Source: JALHNI01 sp965229305 (GTDB lineage Bacteria > Acidobacteriota > Terriglobia > Bryobacterales > Bryobacteraceae). Taken from it: a stretch of 64,000 nt of DNA. The translations under genes and the position numbers were made by a program. Positions 52,593 to 62,202 of the stretch are shown in pieces. Location: assembly GCA_965229305.1 (NCBI GenBank), contig CBDDIZ010000037.1, positions 186,001 to 250,000 on the forward strand, read 5' to 3'. The number at the start of each line of letters is the position of its first letter. Within the stretch, counting starts at the first letter, position 1. The notes under the pieces were generated by a model. The model made no database searches. It saw only the letters and a program-made list of their open reading frames with translations, and was not told where the DNA came from.

Positions 52593-52832
52593 TTACCAGA
52601 GCACCCGGAGAATCGTATCGCGCCGGCGCAAACCACTCCGCATTTCCGCGGAGAGCTTTACCGCTCGCACCGACAGCAGCGCGGCAATCCCCGTGCTTCC
52701 CAGTGCAAACCACTGCAGGCGATTCAGCCCGCTGGCACCCACGTACTCCAGACCCAGCGAAACCAGCACGACAAGGTTCAGTACTAAGACGATCAGCAAG
52801 ATCAGCGGCAGTCCTTTTTCCCGAATGTCCAT
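52593..52832 (-). CDS. Small two-helix membrane protein, function unknown
   Basis: A 79-residue protein with helix 1 LPLILLIVLVLNLVVLVSLGLE and helix 2 LQWFALGSTGIAALLSVRAV, followed by a basic tail (RSGLRRRDTILRVLW). No family is recognised. AGAGGA lies about 8 nt before the ATG at 52832. It ends 4 nt from the convergent hydrolase stop and is divergent from the PSD1 gene at 52932. Confidence 0.6.
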   Translation of the reverse strand: MDIREKGLPLILLIVLVLNLVVLVSLGLEYVGASGLNRLQWFALGSTGIAALLSVRAVKLSAEMRSGLRRRDTILRVLW

Positions 52833-52931
52833 TCCAGTTTTCCTCTGAGTACTTGTCGGTTGCCCGTCCCTGGAACTTTAGCGAAATCAAGCCCATTACG
52901 TTCTGTCATCAAGTTCGATATCATTCCGTCG

Positions 52932-55466
52932 ATGAGCCGAAGCCTGTGCATTCTCCTGGCGGCCCTTTCCGCTCACGCCGCCGATTTTGACCGCGACATT
53001 GCGCCCGTGCTCACGGCGCGCTGCCTCAAATGTCATGGTGCCGCCCTCCAACTCAGCGGCCTCGACCTCCGCACGCGCGAAGCCGCGCTCAAAGGCGGCA
53101 CCCATGGCGCCGCGCTCATTCCCGGCGATCCCGCCAAAAGCCCCCTCTTCCGCATGGTCTCCGGCGACTTGAAGCCGTCCATGCCGATGGACGGCAAACT
53201 TTCTGCGCCTGAAATCGAATCGATTAGAAGTTGGATCGCCGCCGGCGCCGCCTGGGGTTCCCTCGCCCCTGCCAAGGACGCCAAAGCCGAACTGCTCGCC
53301 CTCGAAAACACCCCCGTCGCCCCCGCCGCCCGCGAGTGGTGGGCCTTCCGCCCCCTGACGAAACCCACACCTCCGGCGCCGGGCCACCCCATCGACGCCT
53401 TCGTCAATGCCCGTCTCAAAGACCTCGCCCCCGCCCCCCGCGCCGATCGCGCCACCCTCATCCGCCGCGCCACGCTCGACCTCACCGGCCTGCCGCCGAC
53501 TCCCGCCGAAGTCCAGGCCTTCCTCAACGATCGCTCGCCCAACGCCTGGACCACCGTCCTCGACCGTCTCCTCGCCTCACCCCACTACGGCGAACGCTGG
53601 GGCCGCCACTGGCTCGACGTCGCCCGCTATGCCGACTCCAACGGCTTCGAACACGACTTCGATCGTCCCAACGCCTTCCGCTTCCGCGACTACGTCATCC
53701 GTTCCTTCAATGCCGACAAGCCCTACGACCAGTTCCTTCGCGAACAACTCGCCGGCGATGAACTCCCCCAGGTCACCCACGAAACTCTCACCGCCACCGG
53801 CTTCCTCCGCAATCACGCCAAAGTTGGCTTCCGCGAGAAGGACAACCCCGAGTTCCGCTACGAGTATCTCGACGACATGATCGCCACGCTTGGCCGTGGC
53901 GTCCTCGGCCTCACCGTTCAGTGCGCCCGCTGCCACAACCACAAGTTCGATCCCATCCCCCAGCGCGACTATTACCGTCTGCAAGCCACCCTCTGGGGCG
54001 TCGTCGAAGTCGATCATCCCCTTGTCCCGCCTGCCCAGGCTGCGCAGTATCAAGCCGCCACCGCTCGCCTCGATGAAGAGGTTAAGCGCCTTCGGGCTGA
54101 GATCGCCACCGTCGAGCAGCCCTACCGCGCCCGCTTGCTGCCCGCCAAATACGCCCGCTTCCCCAAGAACGTCCAGGAAGCGATCGCCACCCCGGAAGCC
54201 CAGCGCACGCCCGGTCAGGTCCTGCTGGCCAACCAGGTTATCCGCACCGTCAACGTCTCCCCCGCCGAGATTCAGAAGATCATCACGCCCGCGGACGCCG
54301 CCCGCGCGGCCTCCCTGCGCGACCAGATCAACGCCCTCGAAAAACAGCGTCCCGCGCCGATCCCGATGGCTATGGGCATTACCGACGGCGACTACCGCTA
54401 TACTCCCGATGGCGCCGGCGACGAACCCGCTCCCGGCAAAGGCATCGTCCAGGTCGCCGCCGGAGGCAGCTATCTCCACACCGGCCCCGGCCAGTACACT
54501 CCGCCCCCGTCTCACTTCCTCCACCACGGCGACCTCAACAACAAAGGCTCGGTCATGAAGCCCGGTTTCGTCACCGTCGCCTCCACCGACCAAACGCCCA
54601 TCGAACTCCCACCCGTCCACGGCCACACCTCCGGCCGCCGCCGCGCCCTCGCCGAATGGCTCGTCTCCGAGCAAAACCCGCTCACTGCCCGCGTCATCGT
54701 CAATCGCGTCTGGCACCACCACTTCGGCCGCGGACTCTTCGCCTCTCTCGACAACGTCGGCAAGATGGGCGAAACGCCCTCCCACCCCGAACTCCTCGAT
54801 TACCTTGCCGCCGACTTCCGCCAAACCGGCTGGAGCTTCAAGCGCCTTCACCAGCTCATCATGACCTCCGAGGCCTACCAGCGCTCTTCCGCCGACGAGA
54901 ATCCTCAGAACCTCGCCGCCGACCCCAAGAACCTGCTCCTCTGGCGTTACCGCGCCCATCGCCTCGAAGCCGAAACCGTTCGCGACCAGATGCTCGCCGT
55001 CAGCGGTGCCTTGCATCGCGAGCTCTACGGCCCCGCCGTCTTCCCGCCGCTCGCCCCGGAGGTTCTTGCCCAAATGAAGCACGGCATCTGGCGCGAGCAG
55101 CCCGAAGCCGACACCTTCCGCCGCAGCATTTACGTCTATCGCAAGCGCGGCCTGCCGTTCCCCTTATTCGAAGTCTTTGACCTGCCCGATCAGAACCTCA
55201 CCTGCGCGGCCCGCAACGTCTCCACCGTGCCCACGCAAGCCCTCACCCTCATGAACAACGACTTCGTTCTCGGCCAGGCCAAGCTCTTCGCTGCCCGTCT
55301 CAAAGAACAAGGTGGCGACCCCGTCGATGCCGCCTACCGCTTAGCTCTCGGCCGCGCTCCGCGCCCCGACGAGCGGCGCCTCGCGGCTGACTATCTGCGC
55401 ACCGGCACCCTCGAAGGCTTCGCCCACGTCATGCTCAATTTGAATGAATTCGTCTACCTGCGTTAG
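52932..55466 (+). CDS. PSD1 / DUF1549-DUF1553 cytochrome-c-like secreted protein
   Basis: An 844-residue exported protein with signal MSRSLCILLAALSAHAA, an N-terminal haem-type site TARCLKCHGA (about residue 31), DUF1549 (YGERWGRHWLDVARYADSNG, VQCARCHNHKFDPIPQRDYY) and DUF1553 (NRVWHHHFGRGLF, RRLEAETVRDQML-like block, TLMNNDFV). It has one N-terminal CxxCH where the paralogue at 14570 has two, and it lacks a DUF1501 partner. The start at 52932 gives the signal peptide; TATCAT (52919-52924) ends 7 nt before it. The stop overlaps the TamB-TamA gene by 4 nt. Confidence 0.87.
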   Translation: MSRSLCILLAALSAHAADFDRDIAPVLTARCLKCHGAALQLSGLDLRTREAALKGGTHGAALIPGDPAKSPLFRMVSGDLKPSMPMDGKLSAPEIESIRSWIAAGAAWGSLAPAKDAKAELLALENTPVAPAAREWWAFRPLTKPTPPAPGHPIDAFVNARLKDLAPAPRADRATLIRRATLDLTGLPPTPAEVQAFLNDRSPNAWTTVLDRLLASPHYGERWGRHWLDVARYADSNGFEHDFDRPNAFRFRDYVIRSFNADKPYDQFLREQLAGDELPQVTHETLTATGFLRNHAKVGFREKDNPEFRYEYLDDMIATLGRGVLGLTVQCARCHNHKFDPIPQRDYYRLQATLWGVVEVDHPLVPPAQAAQYQAATARLDEEVKRLRAEIATVEQPYRARLLPAKYARFPKNVQEAIATPEAQRTPGQVLLANQVIRTVNVSPAEIQKIITPADAARAASLRDQINALEKQRPAPIPMAMGITDGDYRYTPDGAGDEPAPGKGIVQVAAGGSYLHTGPGQYTPPPSHFLHHGDLNNKGSVMKPGFVTVASTDQTPIELPPVHGHTSGRRRALAEWLVSEQNPLTARVIVNRVWHHHFGRGLFASLDNVGKMGETPSHPELLDYLAADFRQTGWSFKRLHQLIMTSEAYQRSSADENPQNLAADPKNLLLWRYRAHRLEAETVRDQMLAVSGALHRELYGPAVFPPLAPEVLAQMKHGIWREQPEADTFRRSIYVYRKRGLPFPLFEVFDLPDQNLTCAARNVSTVPTQALTLMNNDFVLGQAKLFAARLKEQGGDPVDAAYRLALGRAPRPDERRLAADYLRTGTLEGFAHVMLNLNEFVYLR

Positions 55467-58400
55467 AACGCCTGGCCGATGCTGAAGAAGAAACCGCCGA
55501 TTGATTCGCCCGGCTTCCGGTCCAGCTTGAACCCATAATCCAGCCGGATCAGGAAGTACGGCGTTCGGATGCGCAAACCCGCGCCTGCCACCTTGCGAAT
55601 GTCGCCGAAGCTCAAGTCGCTCACCTTCGTATAGACGTTCCCGATATCTGAGAAGCCCACGCCGTCGAAGATGCCGAACAGCGGGAAGCGCAGTTCGTTG
55701 TTGATCAACAACACCGCGTTGCCGCCCGCCGGATCGCCCAGAAAATCCTTCGGCCCCAGCGTATTCTGCGCAAAGCCGCGCAGCGTGGTACCGCCGCCCG
55801 CAAAGAAGCGTTCGCTCAACGTCACGTCCTGGCCGCCCAGCCCGCGCGCCAAGCCCACGCGCGCTGCGCCCGCGTACACCAGCCGCGGCTTTTTCACGCC
55901 GCCGCTCCACGGAATCTCGCTCGGCTTGCTCAACGCGTGATACTTGAAGAACTGCCCGAAGTAGCGGATAAACCGCACATCGGACCCCAACGCTTCCGGC
56001 GCCCATTCAAACGCATTCGAAATAAACGACCCGCGCGTCGCATCGAGAACGTCATCGCGCGACTCGCGATTCATCGTGAACGTCAACGGCGCCACCACCA
56101 GCCGCACATCGAACGGCAGAAACTCGTCCGGCACTTTCTCGAACGTATGCACCCGCTCCATGCGATAGCCGTAGTTCACCAGGTACAGCTTTTTGAAGCG
56201 CATTTCCTGCTGCGCGCTCGCGCCGATCCGGTCCGTGATGAACGTTGGCAATAACGTCCTGTTCACAAAGCTCGACACAATGCTCTGCACTGGGAACCGC
56301 TGCAACAAAGGCTGGCTGAAGAACACGCGCGCCTCGCGGAAATCGCTGTCATAGCGCAGCCGCCCGCCGATCGCCCGGGCCGAGCCCAGCGAGTTCCGAT
56401 TCGTAAAGTCGATCACCGCGCCCGGCCCGCGGTCGGTGTCGTAGTAAGCGCCGTAGCGCACCTCAAACGGCTGCACCTCGCGCAGCTTCGCGCGCAGCAC
56501 CATCGGCCGGATGCCCGCCGTATTCACATCGCCCACCGGCAACCGCTCCAGGTCCACCAGTGAATAGGCGCCCGTGCTGTAGAGGTTGCGCCGTGCTTCG
56601 GCCAGCTTGCCAGGTTCCAGCGCCTGTCCCGGCTTCAACCCGATCTGGCTCCGCACCAGTTTCTCGCTGGTGGCGTCGTTGCCCTCCACCTCGACCTTCT
56701 CCACCACCTCTTTCGGACCCTCGGTCACCCGATAGGTCACATCCACCTTGCCGTCGCGCCGCTCCACCTTCGCTTCCACCTGCGCGTCGTGAAAACCCGC
56801 CGAGGTGTATAGGTCGCGAATCCGGTCGATCGAGATCTGCCGCAGCGGCAGTTCGTAAGGCGTATCCACCCGCAGCTCCGACGACTCCTGCAGCTTCTCC
56901 GGGTCGAGCGCCGTATTGCCCGTGAACTGCACGCTCGCCACCTGGTAGCGCGTCCCCTCGCTCACCGGAATCTGGACCGTCGCCTTGCCCGTCTCGCGCT
57001 CCAGCACCGGCCGCGGCGCCTGAATCTGGGCGTCCAAAAAGCCCCGCTCGCGATAGTAGGCTTGCAGCACCGTCCGCACCTTCGCCGCATCCAGATACGG
57101 CGCCACCTTCAGCTCCCGGCGGTTCAGCACCTTGCGCAGTTCGCTTTCTTTCACGCCGCTGGCGCCCGGAAACTCGAGCGACGGCTTGCCGAACTTCACC
57201 CCCGGCTGCACGTCAAACGTCACCAGCTTCCGGTCCGTCGACGTCACCTTCGGCTCGATCTTCGCTTCCAGATACCCTTCGCCGATCAGCGCCGTCTGCA
57301 TCGCCCGCGTCGCATCGTCCACGCGCTGCGCGTCGAACACGCCGTCGCGCCAGATGTCCCGCACCTGGTTGCGCACTTTGCGGCTCGGGTCCCAACCCTC
57401 ATAGGCAAAGGCCACGCGCGGCCCCGGCTCAATCTGCAGCGCCAGATCCACCGTCGCGTCCTTCACGTCCCGCTGCACGCGCACTCGCGCCTCCAGCAGA
57501 TTCTCGTCGCGATGCAGCTTCTCCAGCCGATCCATTCCCTTGCGCACTTCGAAGAAGTCGTACTTCTTCCCCGGCTTGTTCTTGAACTTGTCCCGCAGCT
57601 TCTGCTCCGGAATCGGACCTCCGCTCGGCATATCCACCTTGCCGATCGTCCGCTTGTTCACCGTGCTCGACGAACGCTTCGGCGCCGGAATCCCGCCAAA
57701 GCGCAGGTCGTGGCGGAACTCGAAGCGATACGTGTTGTCGATCTGCTTGATGCCTCGCGTCGTGAACCGCCGCGTAATGTCGTACTCGGCCACGTAGATC
57801 TGATCGCCGCCGTTTGCCAGATTCATCGAATAGATCAACCGCGCCGCCGGCGACAGATCCTGCCCGATCGTCAATCGCGCGGTCGGATTGCTTTCGTTCG
57901 CAATCAGGTCCGGCTCCACGCGCACCGTACTGATGCCCGTCGCCTTCTCCAATTGCCGCGTAAACCGGCTGCCGAAACTGCCCGCGAAGTAAGAGAGCGC
58001 CTGCCGGCCGGCCAGCGTTGCCGTATCGGTGTTCTTGTAATCCTCCGGCGACTTGCCCGTAATCAGCATCGCCAGAATCGATTGCTCATCCATCGGCGGA
58101 TCCGACGTCAGCGTCGTCGAGATCCGTTCCGCTCCGCCGCCCGCAATCAGCAGCGTGATGTCCGTGTTCGACACTTTCGTTCGCGCCAGAATGTCGAACG
58201 TCGGCTCAATCTTCTGATCGTTCGTAAACGTCACATTGCCGCGCTCAATCGCATACGAGCGTTCGTTGAAGTAAAGCTCGCCGCCTTCCTCAAACGTCAC
58301 CCGGCCCAACAGCGCCGGCCGGTAGTAGTTGCCCGCCAGCCGCACATCCAGATTCAAGCCGGCCTTCGCCAGGTTGTTGTTGATCAACAGCGGCGACTCC

Positions 58401-61400
58401 GTCTTCACCGCCACGTTGAACTGCGTCTGCTCCAAATACCGGTTCCGCTCTTCCGGAAACAAATCGTCCGCCGGCTGCGAGTTCAGCATCGAAAGCAGAT
58501 TGCCTTCAATCGTCACCAGTTCGCGGAATGAACCTTCCTGCACGTTCACCGCGCCACCCACGACAATCGCCGGGCCCGTCTGCTTCACCGTCAAATTCGC
58601 ATCGGACAGCGTCCGCAACCCACCCGGATAGTCCAGGTACACGCTCTTCGCCTCGAGTGCGAGGTTGATGTCCTTCAAGTCGCTGCCGCTGAACTTCAAC
58701 CCGCCCTTACCCGTCAGCGTGCCGCCGTTCAACTGACCATCCAGCCGCGCAATCGTCAACTGATCGCCTGTCAGATCGATCCGCGCATTCACGGCATCGG
58801 CAGCGATCCGCGGCTCGGTCAATTGAATCTGCGCGTCGGTCAACTCCACAAAGCCCGCCGCCTTCAGATCCTTCGCCGGCCCATACGCCGACAACTGAAT
58901 CCGTGCCGGACCCCGCATCCGCGCCGGCGCCATCAACGTCGAAAGCACTCCCGTTTCGATGTTGCCCGCCAGCCGCACGCCCAGCTGATAGTCGCCCGTC
59001 AGTTGCGCCCGGCCTCGCAACGCCAAATCCGTCCCCGGACCCGTCAACGTCACCTTCTCAATGCGCGCCAACCCATTGGCCACCGTCACCGACGACGTGC
59101 CCGACTGCTCGAGAATCACGTCGCCCACCTTCAGGCGCATCTCATCGATCGTCGCCCGCGCCGTCAGCGCCGTAATCTCCGCCTTCGGAGCTTCCGCCTC
59201 CAGATGCGCCGACACCGTCCCGCTCGTGTTCGCCGGCACGCCTTCGATCGACGCGATGTCTAAGCCCTTGGCATCGGCCGTCAACTTCGCCGCGCCCTGC
59301 TTCCGCGGAAACTCCACGGGCAGTCCCGTCGGCAGCAGACCCAGCGGAAACTCGCCGCTTGCCGTCAGTTGCGCCTTCGCCCACGTGCCGCTCAACCGCT
59401 CGAGCACCACCGTGCCGTCTTTCACCTGCGCCGCCAGTTGCAAATCCGAAATCGGATTGACGCCCTTGGGCACAATCGTGCCATCCTTCAACGCCAGCGT
59501 CGCCGTGGGCTCAATCCGCTTCAGATTGCCGCGCACTTCCGCGTCCAGCGTCAGCTTGCCGCTCGCGCCCACCGGCTGTTCCCACTCGGGCACATACTTC
59601 GGCGCCTCGGCCAGATCCACCTCGCCGGTCACCTTCAACGACCCCGCCGTCGACTTCGGGTCCAGCGGCAAGCTGCCCTCAATCGCCAGGTGCGACGCGC
59701 CCGTCACCACCCGCGCCTGCTTCACCGCCAGCGTCTCGTTCGCGAACTCCGCCAGAATCGGCCCGTCCGTCATCACGGCCTGCTGATTCCACTTCAAGCC
59801 CACCGGCTCGAGCGTTAAGCTCGCCGTGCCTTTTTCCCACCGTTCGATCTCGCCCTTGCCTTCGAGCGTCGCCTTCAGCGCACCTTCCAGCGGAAGGCCC
59901 TCGGGCAGCGGCAGTTCGCTCAGCCTGGTCCCATCGGCCTTCAGCGTAAACGTCGTCGCATAGGGCGCATCCACTCCCACCTGCGCCGTCGCGGTGGCTT
60001 GATATTTCGGCGCCGCCGCGGTCAGGTCGCCCTGATGATCGCGCACCGCCGCCGTCAACGACAGATCGCCATAAGGCGCTCCGTCCACCGTGATCGCCGT
60101 GCCATCCACCTTCGCCTCGAGCTGCGGATTCGCCACGGTCCCCGCGCCCTTCGCACTCAATGCCAGCGTCCCGCGCACCGCCTGCGGCACCTGCAGCTTC
60201 GTCAACTCCACCTTCGGCGCATTCAGCTCAACCGTGTAAGCTTCCGTCTTCACCTGATACGTGCCCGACGCCTGCAACGTCTTCGCCGGCACCCGCAACT
60301 CCGTCACGCGCAGCAGGTTCTCGGCAAAGTCCGCCTTCGCCTCCACGCGCCCCAACGGTTCGGAGTAAGCCGTCACGCCCGTCCCGGTCACCTCGACGTG
60401 CGCCGTCGGCGCGTCGGTCGTGCCGGCCGCCTGCACCTCGGCGACCACGGCCCCGGTCGCCACCACGTCGGCGCCCAGGCTGGCCAGCAACGTCTCGATC
60501 CGCACATTCTCCGTGCGGGCCGACGCCTGCAGTGCCTTCGTGTCCAGGTTCACCGAACCCTCGCCCAACAGCTTCTGACCCTGCCAGCGCGCTTCCAGCC
60601 CGCTCGCGGTCACCACCTGCTTGGCATACGTCACCCCGACGTTCAGCGCCGCGCCTTGCACCTGATTCACGCGCAGTTCTTCGCCCGTCACGGCCGCCTC
60701 CACCGTCGGCGACTTCACCGTCCCGCCGATCGTCGCGGCCACCGCCATCCGGCCGTCCAACCCCGTCAGCTTCGTCGCCTGGAACAGATTCATCTGCCGC
60801 GCGACCTCGGCCAACTGATCCGCTCCCGCCGTCAACGTCCCGCTCAGCTTCTGCCGGTTTGCCACGTACACTGTGCCCGAAGCCTCGGTCCCCAGGGCCT
60901 TCACCGAACGGATCTCCGCCTTCAGCTGATCCAGCCGCCCGCTCAGCGCGATCTCCGCCGCCAGCGGCAGCCGGTTCAGCGACGCGTCACTCTGCGTCGG
61001 CGTCGCGCGCAGCAAGCCGCTGAACGTCGCTCGCTCCACCTCCATCGCCGGCCAATCCGCCTTCGCCGTCACGCTTACTTGCGACGCCGGCTTCACTTCG
61101 CCCTTCAGGAACTTCTCGATCGCCACGCGATCCACCCGCGCCGACGCTGTGCTGTCGCCCTTTTCGAGCGCCACATCCGCCGTCGCGTTCACCGTCCCGT
61201 ACGGCGATTGAATCGTCGACTCGGACAACTTCGCGCGCTTCGCCTCACCGTCGTATGTCGCCTTCGCCGTCAGGTTCACGCCCGCGAACTCTTCGAACTC
61301 GAGGTTCTCGCCGGTGAGTTCGCCCGCCGCCTTCAGCTTGTCGAGCGCGCCCTGCGCCGTCGCCGTCACCTTCACCAACCCGCCCACGCGCTCCGTCCGC

Positions 61401-62191
61401 CCCGCGAACTGCGCCAGCGGCCCCAGGTCCAACGTCGAAGTCACCCGTCCGTCCGGCGTGTCGAAGTTCTCCAGTCGCCCCGCCGCTTCCACGCGCGACT
61501 CACCACTCGCCAACACGAAATGCTCCACCGCAAAAGCATTCTTCTCGAGCGTTCCGCGCAGCGAAAGCGTCTCCACCGGCAACGTCCGGCCCTGATAGAT
61601 CACTTCGCTCGTCTTCGACGTCGCCACCTGGATCGCGTGGTTGCGTGTCACCGGCGACCCGGTCATTTTCAGCGTCCACGGCTCCAGCGTTACCCGCACA
61701 TCGTGCTGCCGATCGTCCACCACCAACGACGCATCGCGCGCCAGCAAACTGCGAATCAGGAAATCGGCCCGCGGACCCGTGCTCTTCGGCGGATTCGGCA
61801 CATTCGTCCGCCCCTCGGCGTCGATCGCCACTTGCACCTTGGCCCCGGTCAGCGAAGCCGAGTCGACATCCAGGCTCAAGGTTGAAATCGCGTGCCAATT
61901 CAGCACCACCTCGGCCCGCTCAATGGTCGCGATCGGCGGCAACGCCGCCGGTGCGTCGCTCGCTCGCAGCACCACGTCGCTAAGGCCAGCTCGCAGACCA
62001 AACAGGTCATAATCGAGCCGGCCTCGTTCTAACAGAATGTTTTGTGCTCTTAAGCCTTGGCGCAAACGCTCGAGCGCGGCTTCGCGTGCCCAGTCCGTTT
62101 GCAACCACCACATTGCGAAGGCCAGCAGCAGAAACAGCCCGCCGGCGGCGATCGCGGTATTCCGCGCAGCTCGACTACGAATGATCGCCAT
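55463..62191 (-). CDS. TamB-TamA fusion: translocation and assembly module in one chain
   Basis: A single uninterrupted 2242-residue frame. An N-terminal membrane anchor (about residues 10-31, TAIAAGGLFLLLAFAMWWL) leads into an AsmA/TamB-like repetitive beta-helical body. This ends near residue 1490 in a recognisable TamB (DUF490) C-terminal domain: TFEEGGELYFNERSYAIERG, EPTFDILARTKVSN, LTSDPPMDEQSILAMLITG. About five POTRA-like domains follow (about 1500-1885; e.g. VASVQFTGNTALDPEKLQ, VEKVEVEGNDATSEKLV). The Omp85 barrel (about 1895-2242) holds the TLRGF motif (Phe 2140) and ends in a terminal Phe. Normally TamB (inner membrane, periplasm) and TamA (outer membrane) are separate proteins. It lies 11 nt after a TPR gene. 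Confidence 0.85.
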   Translation of the reverse strand: MAIIRSRAARNTAIAAGGLFLLLAFAMWWLQTDWAREAALERLRQGLRAQNILLERGRLDYDLFGLRAGLSDVVLRASDAPAALPPIATIERAEVVLNWHAISTLSLDVDSASLTGAKVQVAIDAEGRTNVPNPPKSTGPRADFLIRSLLARDASLVVDDRQHDVRVTLEPWTLKMTGSPVTRNHAIQVATSKTSEVIYQGRTLPVETLSLRGTLEKNAFAVEHFVLASGESRVEAAGRLENFDTPDGRVTSTLDLGPLAQFAGRTERVGGLVKVTATAQGALDKLKAAGELTGENLEFEEFAGVNLTAKATYDGEAKRAKLSESTIQSPYGTVNATADVALEKGDSTASARVDRVAIEKFLKGEVKPASQVSVTAKADWPAMEVERATFSGLLRATPTQSDASLNRLPLAAEIALSGRLDQLKAEIRSVKALGTEASGTVYVANRQKLSGTLTAGADQLAEVARQMNLFQATKLTGLDGRMAVAATIGGTVKSPTVEAAVTGEELRVNQVQGAALNVGVTYAKQVVTASGLEARWQGQKLLGEGSVNLDTKALQASARTENVRIETLLASLGADVVATGAVVAEVQAAGTTDAPTAHVEVTGTGVTAYSEPLGRVEAKADFAENLLRVTELRVPAKTLQASGTYQVKTEAYTVELNAPKVELTKLQVPQAVRGTLALSAKGAGTVANPQLEAKVDGTAITVDGAPYGDLSLTAAVRDHQGDLTAAAPKYQATATAQVGVDAPYATTFTLKADGTRLSELPLPEGLPLEGALKATLEGKGEIERWEKGTASLTLEPVGLKWNQQAVMTDGPILAEFANETLAVKQARVVTGASHLAIEGSLPLDPKSTAGSLKVTGEVDLAEAPKYVPEWEQPVGASGKLTLDAEVRGNLKRIEPTATLALKDGTIVPKGVNPISDLQLAAQVKDGTVVLERLSGTWAKAQLTASGEFPLGLLPTGLPVEFPRKQGAAKLTADAKGLDIASIEGVPANTSGTVSAHLEAEAPKAEITALTARATIDEMRLKVGDVILEQSGTSSVTVANGLARIEKVTLTGPGTDLALRGRAQLTGDYQLGVRLAGNIETGVLSTLMAPARMRGPARIQLSAYGPAKDLKAAGFVELTDAQIQLTEPRIAADAVNARIDLTGDQLTIARLDGQLNGGTLTGKGGLKFSGSDLKDINLALEAKSVYLDYPGGLRTLSDANLTVKQTGPAIVVGGAVNVQEGSFRELVTIEGNLLSMLNSQPADDLFPEERNRYLEQTQFNVAVKTESPLLINNNLAKAGLNLDVRLAGNYYRPALLGRVTFEEGGELYFNERSYAIERGNVTFTNDQKIEPTFDILARTKVSNTDITLLIAGGGAERISTTLTSDPPMDEQSILAMLITGKSPEDYKNTDTATLAGRQALSYFAGSFGSRFTRQLEKATGISTVRVEPDLIANESNPTARLTIGQDLSPAARLIYSMNLANGGDQIYVAEYDITRRFTTRGIKQIDNTYRFEFRHDLRFGGIPAPKRSSSTVNKRTIGKVDMPSGGPIPEQKLRDKFKNKPGKKYDFFEVRKGMDRLEKLHRDENLLEARVRVQRDVKDATVDLALQIEPGPRVAFAYEGWDPSRKVRNQVRDIWRDGVFDAQRVDDATRAMQTALIGEGYLEAKIEPKVTSTDRKLVTFDVQPGVKFGKPSLEFPGASGVKESELRKVLNRRELKVAPYLDAAKVRTVLQAYYRERGFLDAQIQAPRPVLERETGKATVQIPVSEGTRYQVASVQFTGNTALDPEKLQESSELRVDTPYELPLRQISIDRIRDLYTSAGFHDAQVEAKVERRDGKVDVTYRVTEGPKEVVEKVEVEGNDATSEKLVRSQIGLKPGQALEPGKLAEARRNLYSTGAYSLVDLERLPVGDVNTAGIRPMVLRAKLREVQPFEVRYGAYYDTDRGPGAVIDFTNRNSLGSARAIGGRLRYDSDFREARVFFSQPLLQRFPVQSIVSSFVNRTLLPTFITDRIGASAQQEMRFKKLYLVNYGYRMERVHTFEKVPDEFLPFDVRLVVAPLTFTMNRESRDDVLDATRGSFISNAFEWAPEALGSDVRFIRYFGQFFKYHALSKPSEIPWSGGVKKPRLVYAGAARVGLARGLGGQDVTLSERFFAGGGTTLRGFAQNTLGPKDFLGDPAGGNAVLLINNELRFPLFGIFDGVGFSDIGNVYTKVSDLSFGDIRKVAGAGLRIRTPYFLIRLDYGFKLDRKPGESIGGFFFSIGQAF

Positions 62192-62202
62192 CTACCGGCA
62201 GT

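Noticed and set aside
59999..61885. 628-codon plus-strand frame, rich in Arg and His
   Set aside because: Antisense to the TamB part of the fusion; composition is a mirror of that gene's codon use.
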